A stretch of 45,182 nucleotides of DNA, taken from the NCBI GenBank assembly GCA_025361935.1, contig JANYJB010000013.1, forward strand, positions 1-45,182. The letters run 5' to 3'. Within the stretch, counting starts at the first letter, position 1, and each line of letters opens with the position of its first letter. The notes beneath the pieces are model-generated. The model was not told the DNA's origin, ran no database searches, and saw only the letters and a program-made list of their open reading frames with translations. Shown here in pieces: positions 37,812 to 45,182 of the stretch. Made by a program: the position numbers and the translations under genes. This DNA is from Verrucomicrobiota bacterium (GTDB taxonomy: Bacteria; Verrucomicrobiota; Verrucomicrobiia; Opitutales; Opitutaceae).

Positions 37812-37842
37812 CCACGCGCCGGGGACGACCGGCGGCGCGTGG
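37812..37842. repeat. Inverted repeat in the ftsI-murE spacer
   Basis: CCACGCGCCG (37812-37821) and CGGCGCGTGG (37833-37842) are perfect 10-bp arms around an 11-nt loop. It lies in the 101-bp gap between the ftsI stop and the preferred murE start, one of the longer gaps of the block. No T-run follows on the minus strand, so it is not a normal terminator; an mRNA stability or attenuation element is possible. Confidence 0.5.
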
Positions 37843-37886
37843 TTGGAAGGCGTTGATGAGGGTGTGGTTTTGGGTGAGATAGCCGA

Positions 37887-39695
37887 TCATCGACGGCCTC
37901 CATCCATGACCAGCAGATTACGGCCCGGTTCGATCACGGGCTTGATGTCCATGTATTGTATCAACTGCTCGCCGATACGCTTAAAGCTCGGGGCGGCCAC
38001 GGTGGCGCCATAAGCGATGCGACCGTTTGGCAGCTTGGCATCATCTACGATCACGGAAATGACGACGCGGGGACGGCTCGCGGGGAAGAAACCCACGAAA
38101 GAGCCAACGTGGTTGTGCTCGGAGTAATGTCCGTTGATGAGCTTTTGCGCGGTGCCGGTTTTGCCGGCGACCTCGAAGTTCGGAATCGCCGCCATCGGCG
38201 CGGTGCCTTCGGGCGAAGCAACGCCTTCAAGCATACGGGCCATCTGCTCGGCGGTGCGCGTCGTGACGACATGGCGGCGCACAGAACCAGTGAAGTTGTA
38301 AACCACTTCGCCGGAGGCGTCGCGCACCTGGCGGATGATCTGCGGACGCATCAGCACGCCACCGCTGGCAATGGCCGCCATCGCATAGTGAATCTGGAGG
38401 GGAGTCGCCGAAATGCTGTAGCCAGCCGGAATGCGGGTGATGTCAACGCCGCTCCATTTATCCGGCGTGTTTAGAAAACCGCTGACCTCGCCGCCGAAGG
38501 GAAACCCGCTCTTTTCGCCGAAGCCGAAGGCGCGGGCGTAACGGTAAACACCGTCCTCGCCGAGCAACATGCCGAGCTGGGCCGCGCCGACGTTGCTGGA
38601 GTGGCTGATGATCTCCGCGACGGACAGCGGATGGTCGAACTTATGATCGTCCCGCATGAAGCGGCGCGGCTTGCCCTTGTAGTCAATGGATTCGAGCGTG
38701 CAGTTGAAGCGGGCAGCCGGCGTTGTGAGCCCCTCATTGAGCGCGCCGGAAATAGAGACTATCTTGAAGGTCGAACCCGGATCGAGCACGTCTGTGATCG
38801 AGATGTTGCGCATGCTGCCCATCTCGTCCTTCGAAAGCGTGTTGTATTCGTTGAGATTGAACGACGGGTAGTTGGCCATCGCCAGGACGAAGCCGGTGTT
38901 CGGCTCGCTCACGATCACGGAGACCTTGGCGGGGTTAAATTTTTTTACGATCTCGGCAATCTCCTGCTCTACGATGTGCTGCACGGCTGAATCGATGGAC
39001 AGCACGACGCTATATCCAGATGTCGCGGTAACCTCGCGGGTCCGGAACTGGGCCAGCTCGCGACGCAGACCGTCCTTCTCGGATTCGCGCCAGCCATCCT
39101 GCCCGCGTAGATAAAAATCGGCGTAGCTTTCGATGCCCGCCGCCGCCTGCCCCTCCTTGTTGACGTAACCGATGAGGTGCGCGGCCATCGAGTCGTGCGG
39201 ATAGGCGCGGCGGAACGTGCGGTGGCCGTAAACGCCTTTGATATCGAGCTTGTTGATCTGGTCGTAGGTGGACTCCTCGACCTCCTCGCTCAACTTGGCC
39301 CAGCGGATCCTGCGGTCTTCATCGCTTTTGTCGTCGGGCGCGGCGGCGCGTGTCTTTTCGTTGAATACCTTTTCGATATCCGCCAGCGGCATCTTCAGCA
39401 TCGTGGCGAGCTGCGGCCACTTGGCCTCGTCTTCCTTGAGCAGCGCCTGCGGATCGACGCCGAGAACGATGAGAGAGCGGGAGGTGGCCAGGGTGTCGCC
39501 ACGCATATCGAGAATATCTCCGCGCCGGGCGGACTCGACGGTGATCTGACGGCGGGCGCGGTCCACGTAGCTCACCAGCTTTTCGCGATCCAAAACATGG
39601 AGATCAACCAGACGCAGCGCGACACCGCCGAAGCCGGCCAGGACAACAAAGCCCAGCAACACGATGCGATAGTTGGATGCGAAGCCCTTGGACAT
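37887..39695 (-). CDS. ftsI: Septal peptidoglycan transpeptidase FtsI (PBP3)
   Basis: A 602-residue class B penicillin-binding protein that cross-links septal peptidoglycan. One membrane segment lies at about 11-29; the dimerisation domain begins RRGDILDMRGDTLATS. The transpeptidase domain has the SxxK motif with Ser308 (DPGSTFK), SxN at 366-368 (HSSNVG) and KTG at 512-514 (AGKTGTA). The stretch at about 110-145 between the N-terminal blocks is rich in Asp, Glu and Lys. It follows ftsL by 5 bp and partners FtsW. The place in the dcw order supports FtsI rather than an elongation PBP. Confidence 0.95.
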   Translation of the reverse strand: MSKGFASNYRIVLLGFVVLAGFGGVALRLVDLHVLDREKLVSYVDRARRQITVESARRGDILDMRGDTLATSRSLIVLGVDPQALLKEDEAKWPQLATMLKMPLADIEKVFNEKTRAAAPDDKSDEDRRIRWAKLSEEVEESTYDQINKLDIKGVYGHRTFRRAYPHDSMAAHLIGYVNKEGQAAAGIESYADFYLRGQDGWRESEKDGLRRELAQFRTREVTATSGYSVVLSIDSAVQHIVEQEIAEIVKKFNPAKVSVIVSEPNTGFVLAMANYPSFNLNEYNTLSKDEMGSMRNISITDVLDPGSTFKIVSISGALNEGLTTPAARFNCTLESIDYKGKPRRFMRDDHKFDHPLSVAEIISHSSNVGAAQLGMLLGEDGVYRYARAFGFGEKSGFPFGGEVSGFLNTPDKWSGVDITRIPAGYSISATPLQIHYAMAAIASGGVLMRPQIIRQVRDASGEVVYNFTGSVRRHVVTTRTAEQMARMLEGVASPEGTAPMAAIPNFEVAGKTGTAQKLINGHYSEHNHVGSFVGFFPASRPRVVISVIVDDAKLPNGRIAYGATVAAPSFKRIGEQLIQYMDIKPVIEPGRNLLVMDGGRR

Positions 39696-39700
39696 CGGTA

Positions 39701-40102
39701 TCAGCGGTAAATGGTGGGGAGTCGGAAACGCACCGGGGTGACGACCGCGTTTTCAGAGGCAAAAACCTCGGCGTTGTTGCGTGCAGCAAGACGGCGCTCG
39801 GCGGATTCGTTGACCCGGACGACCTGCGGCTCGCGCGGCTGCACCAGTCCCAGGCTCCAATCCGCGTTGCGACGGTTCAGCACCGCGATCGTCTGCTCCT
39901 CGGTGATTTGGGTGTTGAGCTCGGACATGTGGCGCTCGGTCTCGACGATGCGCTGCTCGAGCAACTTGGTGTTATTGGCGGTAACGGAAATCTGGTGGCG
40001 CAGCCAGACCGTGCCGAGGCCGATGGATCCGCTGAAGCAGATCATGACCAGCGTGTAGACGAGGAGCTGGTTCACAAAGGCGTTTTTGTCGGTCTTGTTC
40101 AT
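39701..40102 (-). CDS. ftsL: FtsL-like small bitopic division protein
   Basis: A 133-residue protein with a short cytoplasmic start, one membrane segment (about 13-34, LLVYTLVMICFSGSIGLGTV) and a coiled coil (about 38-75, ANNTKLLEQRIVETERHM and on). The basic periplasmic tail ends RFRLPTIYR. FtsL sequences are hardly conserved, so the call rests on size, topology and place between rsmH and ftsI, which is where ftsL always lies. FtsL with FtsB and FtsQ activates FtsWI. Confidence 0.8.
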   Translation of the reverse strand: MNKTDKNAFVNQLLVYTLVMICFSGSIGLGTVWLRHQISVTANNTKLLEQRIVETERHMSELNTQITEEQTIAVLNRRNADWSLGLVQPREPQVVRVNESAERRLAARNNAEVFASENAVVTPVRFRLPTIYR

Positions 40103-40133
40103 GTTCGGACGGGGCGAAGAGTTTACAGTGTGT

Positions 40134-41081
40134 TTAAAGTTTTCGGATGGCGCGCAGCTTCGAGGAGCGGCTGCGGGGATTGAGGGCGATCTCGGCGTCC
40201 GTCGGCGTTACCGGACGGCGCGTGAGCGGCTCGGCAGATTTTTCACGCAGGTCCTGCGGACGATGATCATCGAGCCCCTCGGGAAGGCCGCAGAGGCGGC
40301 GGAAAAACTGTTTGGCGATGCGGTCTTCGAGGGAATGAAAGCTAATGACCGCAAGCACGCCGCCGCGGTTGAGACGGTCGAAGGCGGCGGGGAGCGCGCG
40401 TTCGATCGCGCCGAGCTCATCGTTCACCGCGATGCGGATGCCTTGGAAGGCACGCGTGGCCGGATGAATCTTCGACGTGAAACGATCGCGGGGCGGGATG
40501 GCCTCGGAAATCAACAGGGCCAGCGAAGCGGTGCGCGCCAGTTTACCGGTGCTGCGGGCGGCAACGATGGCGCGCACGACGTGGCGCCAGTTCTTTTCCT
40601 CGCCATACTCGCGCACGGCGCGGACAAGCATTTCCTCGGTGGCCGTTTCGAGCCAGACAGAGGCGGGCACGCCCGAGCGAGGGTCCATGCGCATGTCGGC
40701 CGGGGCGTCGTTGCGGAAAGAGAAGCCGCGCTCGGTTTCATCGAGTTGGAACGAGGAAACTCCGAGATCGAAAAGAATCCCGTCAAAACCATCCGCGGGC
40801 AGCTCGCCGAGCCGGCCAAAATCACGGTCGATCAGCGCGAAGCAGCCCTCGAACTCGACTCGCAACACCTCGGCGCGCGGTTGGGCGGCGGGATCGCGGT
40901 CGAGCGCGACTACATTGACGCCGGGGGCGGCCTCCAAGATGGCACGGGTGTGCCCGCCGCCACCGAAAGTCGCGTCGAGATAACGTCCGCCCACACGCGG
41001 CGCGAGCAGATCGAGCACCTCGCGCAACAAAACGGGTTGATGGCCGGGCGTCATGGGAGTGCTGGCGGCTTCAAGCAGCAT
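40134..41081 (-). CDS. rsmH: 16S rRNA (cytosine-1402-N4) methyltransferase RsmH
   Basis: A 315-residue SAM-dependent enzyme that methylates C1402 in the decoding centre. It opens with [13 protein letters not shown] and the SAM motif [16 protein letters not shown], then [38 protein letters not shown], and the C-terminal [15 protein letters not shown] and [14 protein letters not shown], all diagnostic. It follows mraZ after a 226-bp spacer and precedes ftsL by 31 bp. ATG 41081 is used; a second ATG ten codons in ([10 protein letters not shown]) is equally possible. Confidence 0.97.
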   Translation of the reverse strand: MLLEAASTPMTPGHQPVLLREVLDLLAPRVGGRYLDATFGGGGHTRAILEAAPGVNVVALDRDPAAQPRAEVLRVEFEGCFALIDRDFGRLGELPADGFDGILFDLGVSSFQLDETERGFSFRNDAPADMRMDPRSGVPASVWLETATEEMLVRAVREYGEEKNWRHVVRAIVAARSTGKLARTASLALLISEAIPPRDRFTSKIHPATRAFQGIRIAVNDELGAIERALPAAFDRLNRGGVLAVISFHSLEDRIAKQFFRRLCGLPEGLDDHRPQDLREKSAEPLTRRPVTPTDAEIALNPRSRSSKLRAIRKL

Positions 41082-41307
41082 GGCGCACGGCGGCCGACGA
41101 TAACGTGGAGCGAAATTGGCAAAGAAAAAGCGGGCCGCTCAGCCAGACCGGACGGGCGGCCAGAGCGACGGCGAGGTTGCTTTGCTCGAAACGGGCATGG
41201 ACCTCCGAGCGGGAGGAAGACGAGACCTGCATACGCCGGCGGCGCCCGAGTCGGGCTGGCAGCGCCAGCGAGCGGATCGGAAGTGGGTGGAGATTTGAGC
41301 GCATGGG
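41082..41307. other. 226-bp mraZ-rsmH spacer with a possible 77-codon ORF
   Basis: The longest gap in the dcw block. On the minus strand an ORF runs from ATG at 41304, three bases after the mraZ stop, to 41071, 11 bp inside rsmH, so it spans the gap exactly. By hand count 55 of its 77 codons end in G or C. The product would be Arg/Ser/Leu-rich (MRSNLHPLPIRSLALPARL at the start) with no recognised domain, and no ribosome-binding site is seen. The spacer also holds the dyad GCTGGCAGCGCCAGC. It may be coding, a leader or simple spacer. Confidence 0.3.
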
Positions 41308-41760
41308 TTATATTCCGATGCGGCGCATGAGATCGCCGAAGTTCTCCCCGGCCGTGCGCTGTTCCACCCGAACCCAACGGTCGGGACTGTAGAGACTGAA
41401 TTTCGTCAGCGAGCCCACCAGCACGGCGTCCCTGGAGATGCCGGCATGCGTGAGCAGATCGCCGTTGAGCATGATGCGACCCTGCTTGTCGAAACCGAGG
41501 GTCTGCGTCTGCGAGAAAAAGCGGGCGGCGAAATCCTGCGCCGAACCGTCCGACAGCGCGATCGCCTCGATCTTGGCGCGAAGCTTCGCGACTTCGGAAG
41601 GCGGCAGGATGGCGATGTAGCCATCGGGATGCGGCGTCGCGAGAAACTGCTCCCCTTCATCATGCGCAGAACGCCACGCCGACGGAATCGTGACACGATT
41701 TTTGTCATCGAGCGTGTGCCTGAAAAGGCCGGTATAGGAAGCTGTGCCGATTTGAGCCAT
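41308..41760 (-). CDS. mraZ: Transcriptional regulator MraZ
   Basis: From ATG 41760 the protein has 150 residues. It has two SpoVT/AbrB-like halves; each MraZ motif is a variant of DxKGR: TLDDKNRVTIPSAWR (residues ~15-29) and GFDKQGRIMLNGDLL (~89-103). MraZ is the autoregulator of the dcw operon and binds TGGG repeats before its own gene, which are present here. The frame upstream to 41805 crosses that operator and is not used. No ribosome-binding site is visible. Confidence 0.95.
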   Translation of the reverse strand: MAQIGTASYTGLFRHTLDDKNRVTIPSAWRSAHDEGEQFLATPHPDGYIAILPPSEVAKLRAKIEAIALSDGSAQDFAARFFSQTQTLGFDKQGRIMLNGDLLTHAGISRDAVLVGSLTKFSLYSPDRWVRVEQRTAGENFGDLMRRIGI

Positions 41761-41785
41761 TGGAGCATGGAGAACCGCCAAGTCC

Positions 41786-41819
41786 CCCACAGCGCCCCAT
41801 TTCAACCCATTTTAACCCA
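41786..41819 (-). promoter_or_regulatory. MraZ operator: four TGGG boxes at 10-bp spacing, with a -35-like TTGACT
   Basis: On the minus strand TGGG occurs four times with exactly 10 bp between starts (plus-strand CCCA at 41786-41789, 41796-41799, 41806-41809 and 41816-41819). This is the arrangement known for MraZ binding sites. It lies 26 bp before the mraZ ATG. A TTGACT (complement of 41824-41829) just upstream could be the -35 of the dcw promoter, so bound MraZ would cover the -10 region; the -10 itself is not convincing. Confidence 0.88.
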
Positions 41820-41877
41820 CACTAGTCAAGACAACTCCGTGGTAAATCACGTATTTTGGCCGAAAACTTATTCACAA

Positions 41878-42462
41878 TTAAGTATGCCTACCTTGGCCGT
41901 TGGTATAGCGGAGTTTGAACTCAGGTTGATCGGGAAGCCCGATCTTCACCTCGGCCCAGAACTCCCCTCGGTCTATGAACATGTCCTGATTGATGCTCGG
42001 ATAAGCAGCTTGGCCGTTCTTATTCGTCACCTGATTGATCGGAAGCCACGGACTGCCAGAAAAGAATCCGCCGACACCGTCGTAGAACGTGCGGAAGCGT
42101 TTATAACCAACGTCAACCGAGCCAACCTCGGACTTGAGCAGATTGAGGTGAAGGAGATAGTCCTCGGTCCCGCTGAGGGCATGCCCGTCTATGGTCAATG
42201 TGGTAGTCTTGCTAAGGTCACGGCAATAGCGGGCGTCTTCTATGCCGACCCCATCCTTAAACTCCGAAACCCCAGTGCGGGCCTGAAACGCCGAACTGTC
42301 GCCTTTTATGGAGGCGGCTTGTCCTGTGACCTTGATATAGCTGTCGAAGGCAGGGAACGCGTCGGAGTTATCCGCCGCGAGAAGCTGCGCCGAGAATATG
42401 GTAAGCGAGGCCGCCGTAAGCAACCCCACTGCGTGAAACAACTTGGAAGATGTCGTCTGCAT
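41878..42462 (-). pseudogene. N-terminal fragment of an MtrB/PioB-type outer-membrane beta-barrel protein
   Basis: 194 residues with a signal peptide (about 1-30, ending AQLLAAD). The mature part shows features of MtrB/PioB porins: GVGIEDARYCRDLSKTTTL, HLNLLKSEVGSVDVGYKRFR, YDGVGGFF and EFKLRYTNGQ. Full-length members are several hundred residues long and sheathe a multihaem cytochrome through the outer membrane. Here the frame stops five residues after RYTNGQ, where the family normally goes on, and no further barrel sequence is found before the mraZ operator 58 bp away. It is thus most likely a deletion remnant. It directly follows the MtrA/DmsE-type cytochrome gene (18 bp), as in intact loci. 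Confidence 0.7.
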
Positions 42463-42480
42463 GTTGATCGAATTTAAGGG

Positions 42481-43275
42481 TTATTGGCGGAAGTGATTGT
42501 TGACGTTGGACCCGTGGACAGCCTCGTGGCAGCCGGCAGTCCAGCAGGTGCCAGACATCAATCGGCTGTTATGACTTGTGCCGCCGTGATTGATCGCATT
42601 GGCGTTGATCTGACCGGCAGCTATCTGTGTTTCGAGGTGGCAGCGGAGACAGAGGTTGGCGTCGCGGGCGACGAGCATCTTCTGGTTCACCGAACCGTGC
42701 GGGCTATGACAGGAAACGCAGCCCTCCTTGACCGCGCCGTGCTCGAATACAAACGGACCTTTTTGAGAGATATGGCAGTTGGTGCAGGTATCGTTCATAC
42801 TCTCCAACGAAGCGCCCGTTCCCTTGATGGCGTTGCCGCTATGAACGTCGTGGCAATCCACACAGCTGACTTTGCCGGCGAGCACCGGGTGGGTGTGCGG
42901 CAGGCTGAACTCGCCGCGCTTCTCAAGATGGCAGGCGAAGCAGGCCTCGGGAGACTTCCGGGGGTTGACGATGTTGTTGCGTCCGCCGCCGGCCTTCACG
43001 TGCAGGCTGCCGGGACCGTGACAGGCCTCGCAGCCGGTGTCGCCCAGCTTGGGATCGGCGATGGCAAGCTTGGCGTGGCTCGCCGACTTGAAGTGATCGG
43101 TCTGGTCCGAGTGACACTGTGCGCACTCCTTGGTGCCCACGTAGGTGGCACCCGCTATTTTGGCGGGCGCGAGAATTGCGCGGTTCACGCTTACACATCC
43201 GATAAGCACCAGCCCCCATAGGGCGATGCCTCCGAAGATGAGCGAGGTTTTGTTCCAGCGGATGCGGGAGGTCAT
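42481..43275 (-). CDS. Multihaem c-type cytochrome of the MtrA/DmsE type, predicted lipoprotein
   Basis: From ATG 43275 the protein has 264 residues. Residues 1-27 look like a lipoprotein signal (lipobox LIGC, Cys27), which would anchor it to a membrane. Seven CxxCH haem sites start at Cys51, 82, 112, 138, 164, 186 and 209, and an eighth is CWTAGCH at 244-250, a C-x4-CH site. MtrA/DmsE proteins usually carry ten haems, so this one is shorter. The ACHGPGSLHV block and spacing fit the DmsE family. It would carry electrons across the periplasm to an MtrB/PioB porin; the porin gene that follows is truncated. Upstream is a cytochrome b/c fusion. Confidence 0.85.
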   Translation of the reverse strand: MTSRIRWNKTSLIFGGIALWGLVLIGCVSVNRAILAPAKIAGATYVGTKECAQCHSDQTDHFKSASHAKLAIADPKLGDTGCEACHGPGSLHVKAGGGRNNIVNPRKSPEACFACHLEKRGEFSLPHTHPVLAGKVSCVDCHDVHSGNAIKGTGASLESMNDTCTNCHISQKGPFVFEHGAVKEGCVSCHSPHGSVNQKMLVARDANLCLRCHLETQIAAGQINANAINHGGTSHNSRLMSGTCWTAGCHEAVHGSNVNNHFRQ

Positions 43276-43444
43276 GGTTTTAACGGGTGTCGGTTGTCGT
43301 TGGTGTGTGACGCAAATAGTCCGGGTATCTAGCGGTGCCCACATTGCCACTAATGCGGAGTTTCGACTGCGCACGCCTTGGCATGTGCTGCGCAGACTTT
43401 GCCGCAATTCTTGCTATCGCTTGATTTTCGCGGGACATGGCAGC

Positions 43445-45182
43445 CTAGTGACCGAGCCTCAAAATCATCGCATAAACAATGAGGCCGAGCAGCACGAGGC
43501 CGGTGCCAAAGAAAATGAATCCAAAAGTCTTCGCGATGTTCTTACGGCCCTCCCAGTCGTCGGCCTTGATGCGGTAAACTTCGAGACGGCCGGCGGCGAC
43601 AAGGCGATCATACCAACGCTTCCGCTCGTGAAGCATCTCGGTCTTGGAGATGCGCCCCGAGAAGATCACGGTGTCCATCGGGAATTTCTCGATGCGGAAA
43701 TGCGTGTTGAAGAAATGAAATGAGAAGATGAAGCCCGCCGCGAGCAGCGCCTCGTCGGAGTGGACCACGAGGGCGATGTTGATCATCCATCCCGGCATGA
43801 AGTGCGTGAAGAAATTCGAGAACCACCTGACGAGCCCCGAGAATCCGATAATCGCCACGCCCCAGAACACCGCGAAGTAGTCGAAGCGCTCCCAGTAGGT
43901 CCAACGGTCGAACTGCGGACGCGATCCCTTGCCGAAGAACCATTTGTTGTGCGCCACGAAGTCGCGCCAGTCCTGGATGGACGGCACCATCGAGTCGGGA
44001 CCGAATACGGTGGTCCAGATGCGGCGCAGCGAAAACTTGCCGGTGGCCGGATCAAGGAGCGCCTTACGATTATTCCAGAAATTTTTCACGAGGCTAGAAA
44101 CGTGCAGGACGAAATAGGCGAAGGTCACGACCGCCGCATAGTGGTGAAGCGTGCGCGCCACCTCGGCGCTGCCGATGAGGCGGAACATCACCTTGGCCCA
44201 CTCGGTGTAGTAGAACTTGAGCGGCATCCCGGTGATCACCAGCGCGAGGAAGTTCGTCACCATCATCAGGTGCAGGAAGCGCTCGAAGGGCATGAAGCGC
44301 GTGAACACATCGTCGTCGACATGCGTGAGGATCTTCGACTCGCGGAATGTCTTCGTATCGTGCAGATACAGGTAGATCGAGCGGACCAGCCAAAGGAGCG
44401 TGTGCAGTCCGAAGAATACAAACACACTCACGAGCGGCGTGGTCATGAACCAGAAAACCTTGTTGAGAATCGGGTAGTTGGCCTTGTCGAGCGGGTTGGC
44501 GTGCGGCTGGTATTGGGTGAAGCGCGCCGTCACGCCGGGGTGGCATTGCTGGCAGGTGCCGACGATGTTGTCCTTGTGCAGGCGCGAGCGCGGATCGTTT
44601 ACGGGGAAAACGTCATGGTGGCCGTGGCAGTCGAAGCACGAGGGCGCGATCACCAGCCCCATCTTAACGAGGGCGCGGCCGTGAATTCTGTCGAGGTAAT
44701 GGCCGGCGACCTTCTGCTGGCCCATGCGGTATTCCGTGGTGAGCTTGGCGTTGTCGTGGCAGGCGCCGCAGGTTTTCGGGAGGTTGAATTTAAAGACGGG
44801 GGAATCGACCTGCTTCACGGGAATGATGTCGTGTTTGCCATGACAGCTGACGCAGAAGGCGGCATCGGACGCACCCAGCTTGTGGCTCATGCCATGGATG
44901 CTCGCGGCATATTGGGCGGCGGGCTGCGCATGACAGGAGACGCACTGCGCGGGGGAAGCTTCGAGGGGTGCGGCGTCTCGGCAATGCCAGCATGGCAATC
45001 GACACAGTTGAGTTTCCCGTGGACGGATTTTTTTAAGATTTCCGGACGCACGCCCGTCCAGACGGCCGGTTCGCCTTTTTTGAGCGGTTTGAACTCGGCC
45101 TCGTGGCAATCCATGCAGTCGCTGTTGGGCACGGCGGGCTTCGCGGGGGTGACCGCGACCGGTTCGCCTGCGCTCGCGCAGG
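43445..45182 (-). CDS. Membrane cytochrome b fused to a seven-haem c domain, CbcL-like; partial and frameshifted
   Basis: The gene runs off the right edge; its start is outside the window. The N-terminal part, read in one frame to about 44960, has haems CMDCH and CVDCH. After a shift of frame the rest has CVSCH, CVSCH, CGACH, CFDCH and CQQCH, then about six membrane segments of a HydC/FdnI-type cytochrome b (FERFLHLMMVTNFLALVITG, HHYAAVVTFAYFVLHVSSLV). One extra base in the G-run at 44951-44955 restores a single frame that reads KLPPAQCVSCHAQ across the junction. Such fusions (CbcL of Geobacter) pass electrons from menaquinol to periplasmic cytochromes. It precedes the MtrA/DmsE-like gene by 169 bp. 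Confidence 0.8.
   Translation of the reverse strand, partial: LRERRRTGRGHPREARRAQQRLHGLPRGRVQTAQKRRTGRLDGRASGNLKKIRPRETQLCRLPCWHCRDAAPLEASPAQCVSCHAQPAAQYAASIHGMSHKLGASDAAFCVSCHGKHDIIPVKQVDSPVFKFNLPKTCGACHDNAKLTTEYRMGQQKVAGHYLDRIHGRALVKMGLVIAPSCFDCHGHHDVFPVNDPRSRLHKDNIVGTCQQCHPGVTARFTQYQPHANPLDKANYPILNKVFWFMTTPLVSVFVFFGLHTLLWLVRSIYLYLHDTKTFRESKILTHVDDDVFTRFMPFERFLHLMMVTNFLALVITGMPLKFYYTEWAKVMFRLIGSAEVARTLHHYAAVVTFAYFVLHVSSLVKNFWNNRKALLDPATGKFSLRRIWTTVFGPDSMVPSIQDWRDFVAHNKWFFGKGSRPQFDRWTYWERFDYFAVFWGVAIIGFSGLVRWFSNFFTHFMPGWMINIALVVHSDEALLAAGFIFSFHFFNTHFRIEKFPMDTVIFSGRISKTEMLHERKRWYDRLVAAGRLEVYRIKADDWEGRKNIAKTFGFIFFGTGLVLLGLIVYAMILRLGH

Noticed and set aside
41800-41829. Complete sigma-70 promoter for mraZ
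   Set aside because: TTGACT is a fair -35, but at 16-18 bp spacing the -10 candidates (GTTGAA, TTGAAA) are poor, so only the -35-like element is mentioned.

Overview
The window is GC-rich chromosomal DNA that looks like a member of the Verrucomicrobiota, most likely the Opitutaceae. This rests on inference, not a database search: the murC-murB fusion inside an otherwise classical dcw cluster, scarce Shine-Dalgarno sites, an intergenic tandem repeat that translates as a Gly-Leu-Ile/Gly-Pro-Met pattern, and secreted glycoside hydrolases with NPCBM-type modules.

Layout. 1-1939 (+): the 3' end of sufD, then sufT and thiD, closed by intrinsic terminators. 1995-11117 is a mixed accessory stretch: a small four-cysteine secreted peptide, a ClpP-type protease, an AT-rich orphan, a secreted TIGR03790-family protein, a secreted S1/P1-nuclease-like zinc hydrolase, a large melibiase-type glycosidase with FnIII and NPCBM domains, an ArsR-methyltransferase fusion and an AT-rich SHOCT membrane protein. 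11253-14498 (-): the lower-glycolysis operon gap-pgk-tpiA with a long imperfect palindrome between gap and pgk and a terminator after tpiA. 14657-17140 (-): a GH13 debranching-type enzyme; 17228-18310 (+): mnmA.

18402-41760 (-) is one almost uninterrupted same-strand block: mraZ-rsmH-ftsL-ftsI-murE-murF-mraY-murD-(LysM protein)-ftsW-murG-murCB-ddl-ftsQ-ftsA-ftsZ, followed by obgE, a stand-alone MshEN-domain protein, a PilB/GspE ATPase and a TPR lipoprotein. It makes the cytoplasmic and lipid-linked peptidoglycan precursors and the division machinery; many junctions are 4-bp ATGA overlaps. Upstream of mraZ lie four TGGG boxes at exact 10-bp spacing, a textbook MraZ operator. Unusual points are the murC-murB fusion, a triple-LysM protein inserted between murD and ftsW, and an FtsZ whose T7 loop lacks one of the two acidic residues normally needed for GTP hydrolysis.

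41878-45182 (-) carries the downstream end of a multihaem cytochrome locus: a membrane cytochrome b fused to a seven-haem c domain (CbcL-like, with an apparent single-base frameshift and running off the window), a predicted lipoprotein multihaem cytochrome of the MtrA/DmsE type, and a truncated MtrB/PioB-type outer-membrane barrel gene. Together they resemble a quinol-to-outside electron conduit whose porin gene has been cut off next to the dcw promoter. This is the least ordinary system in the window.

No tRNA, rRNA, CRISPR array or insertion sequence was recognised. Gaps longer than 300 bases without a gene do not occur.
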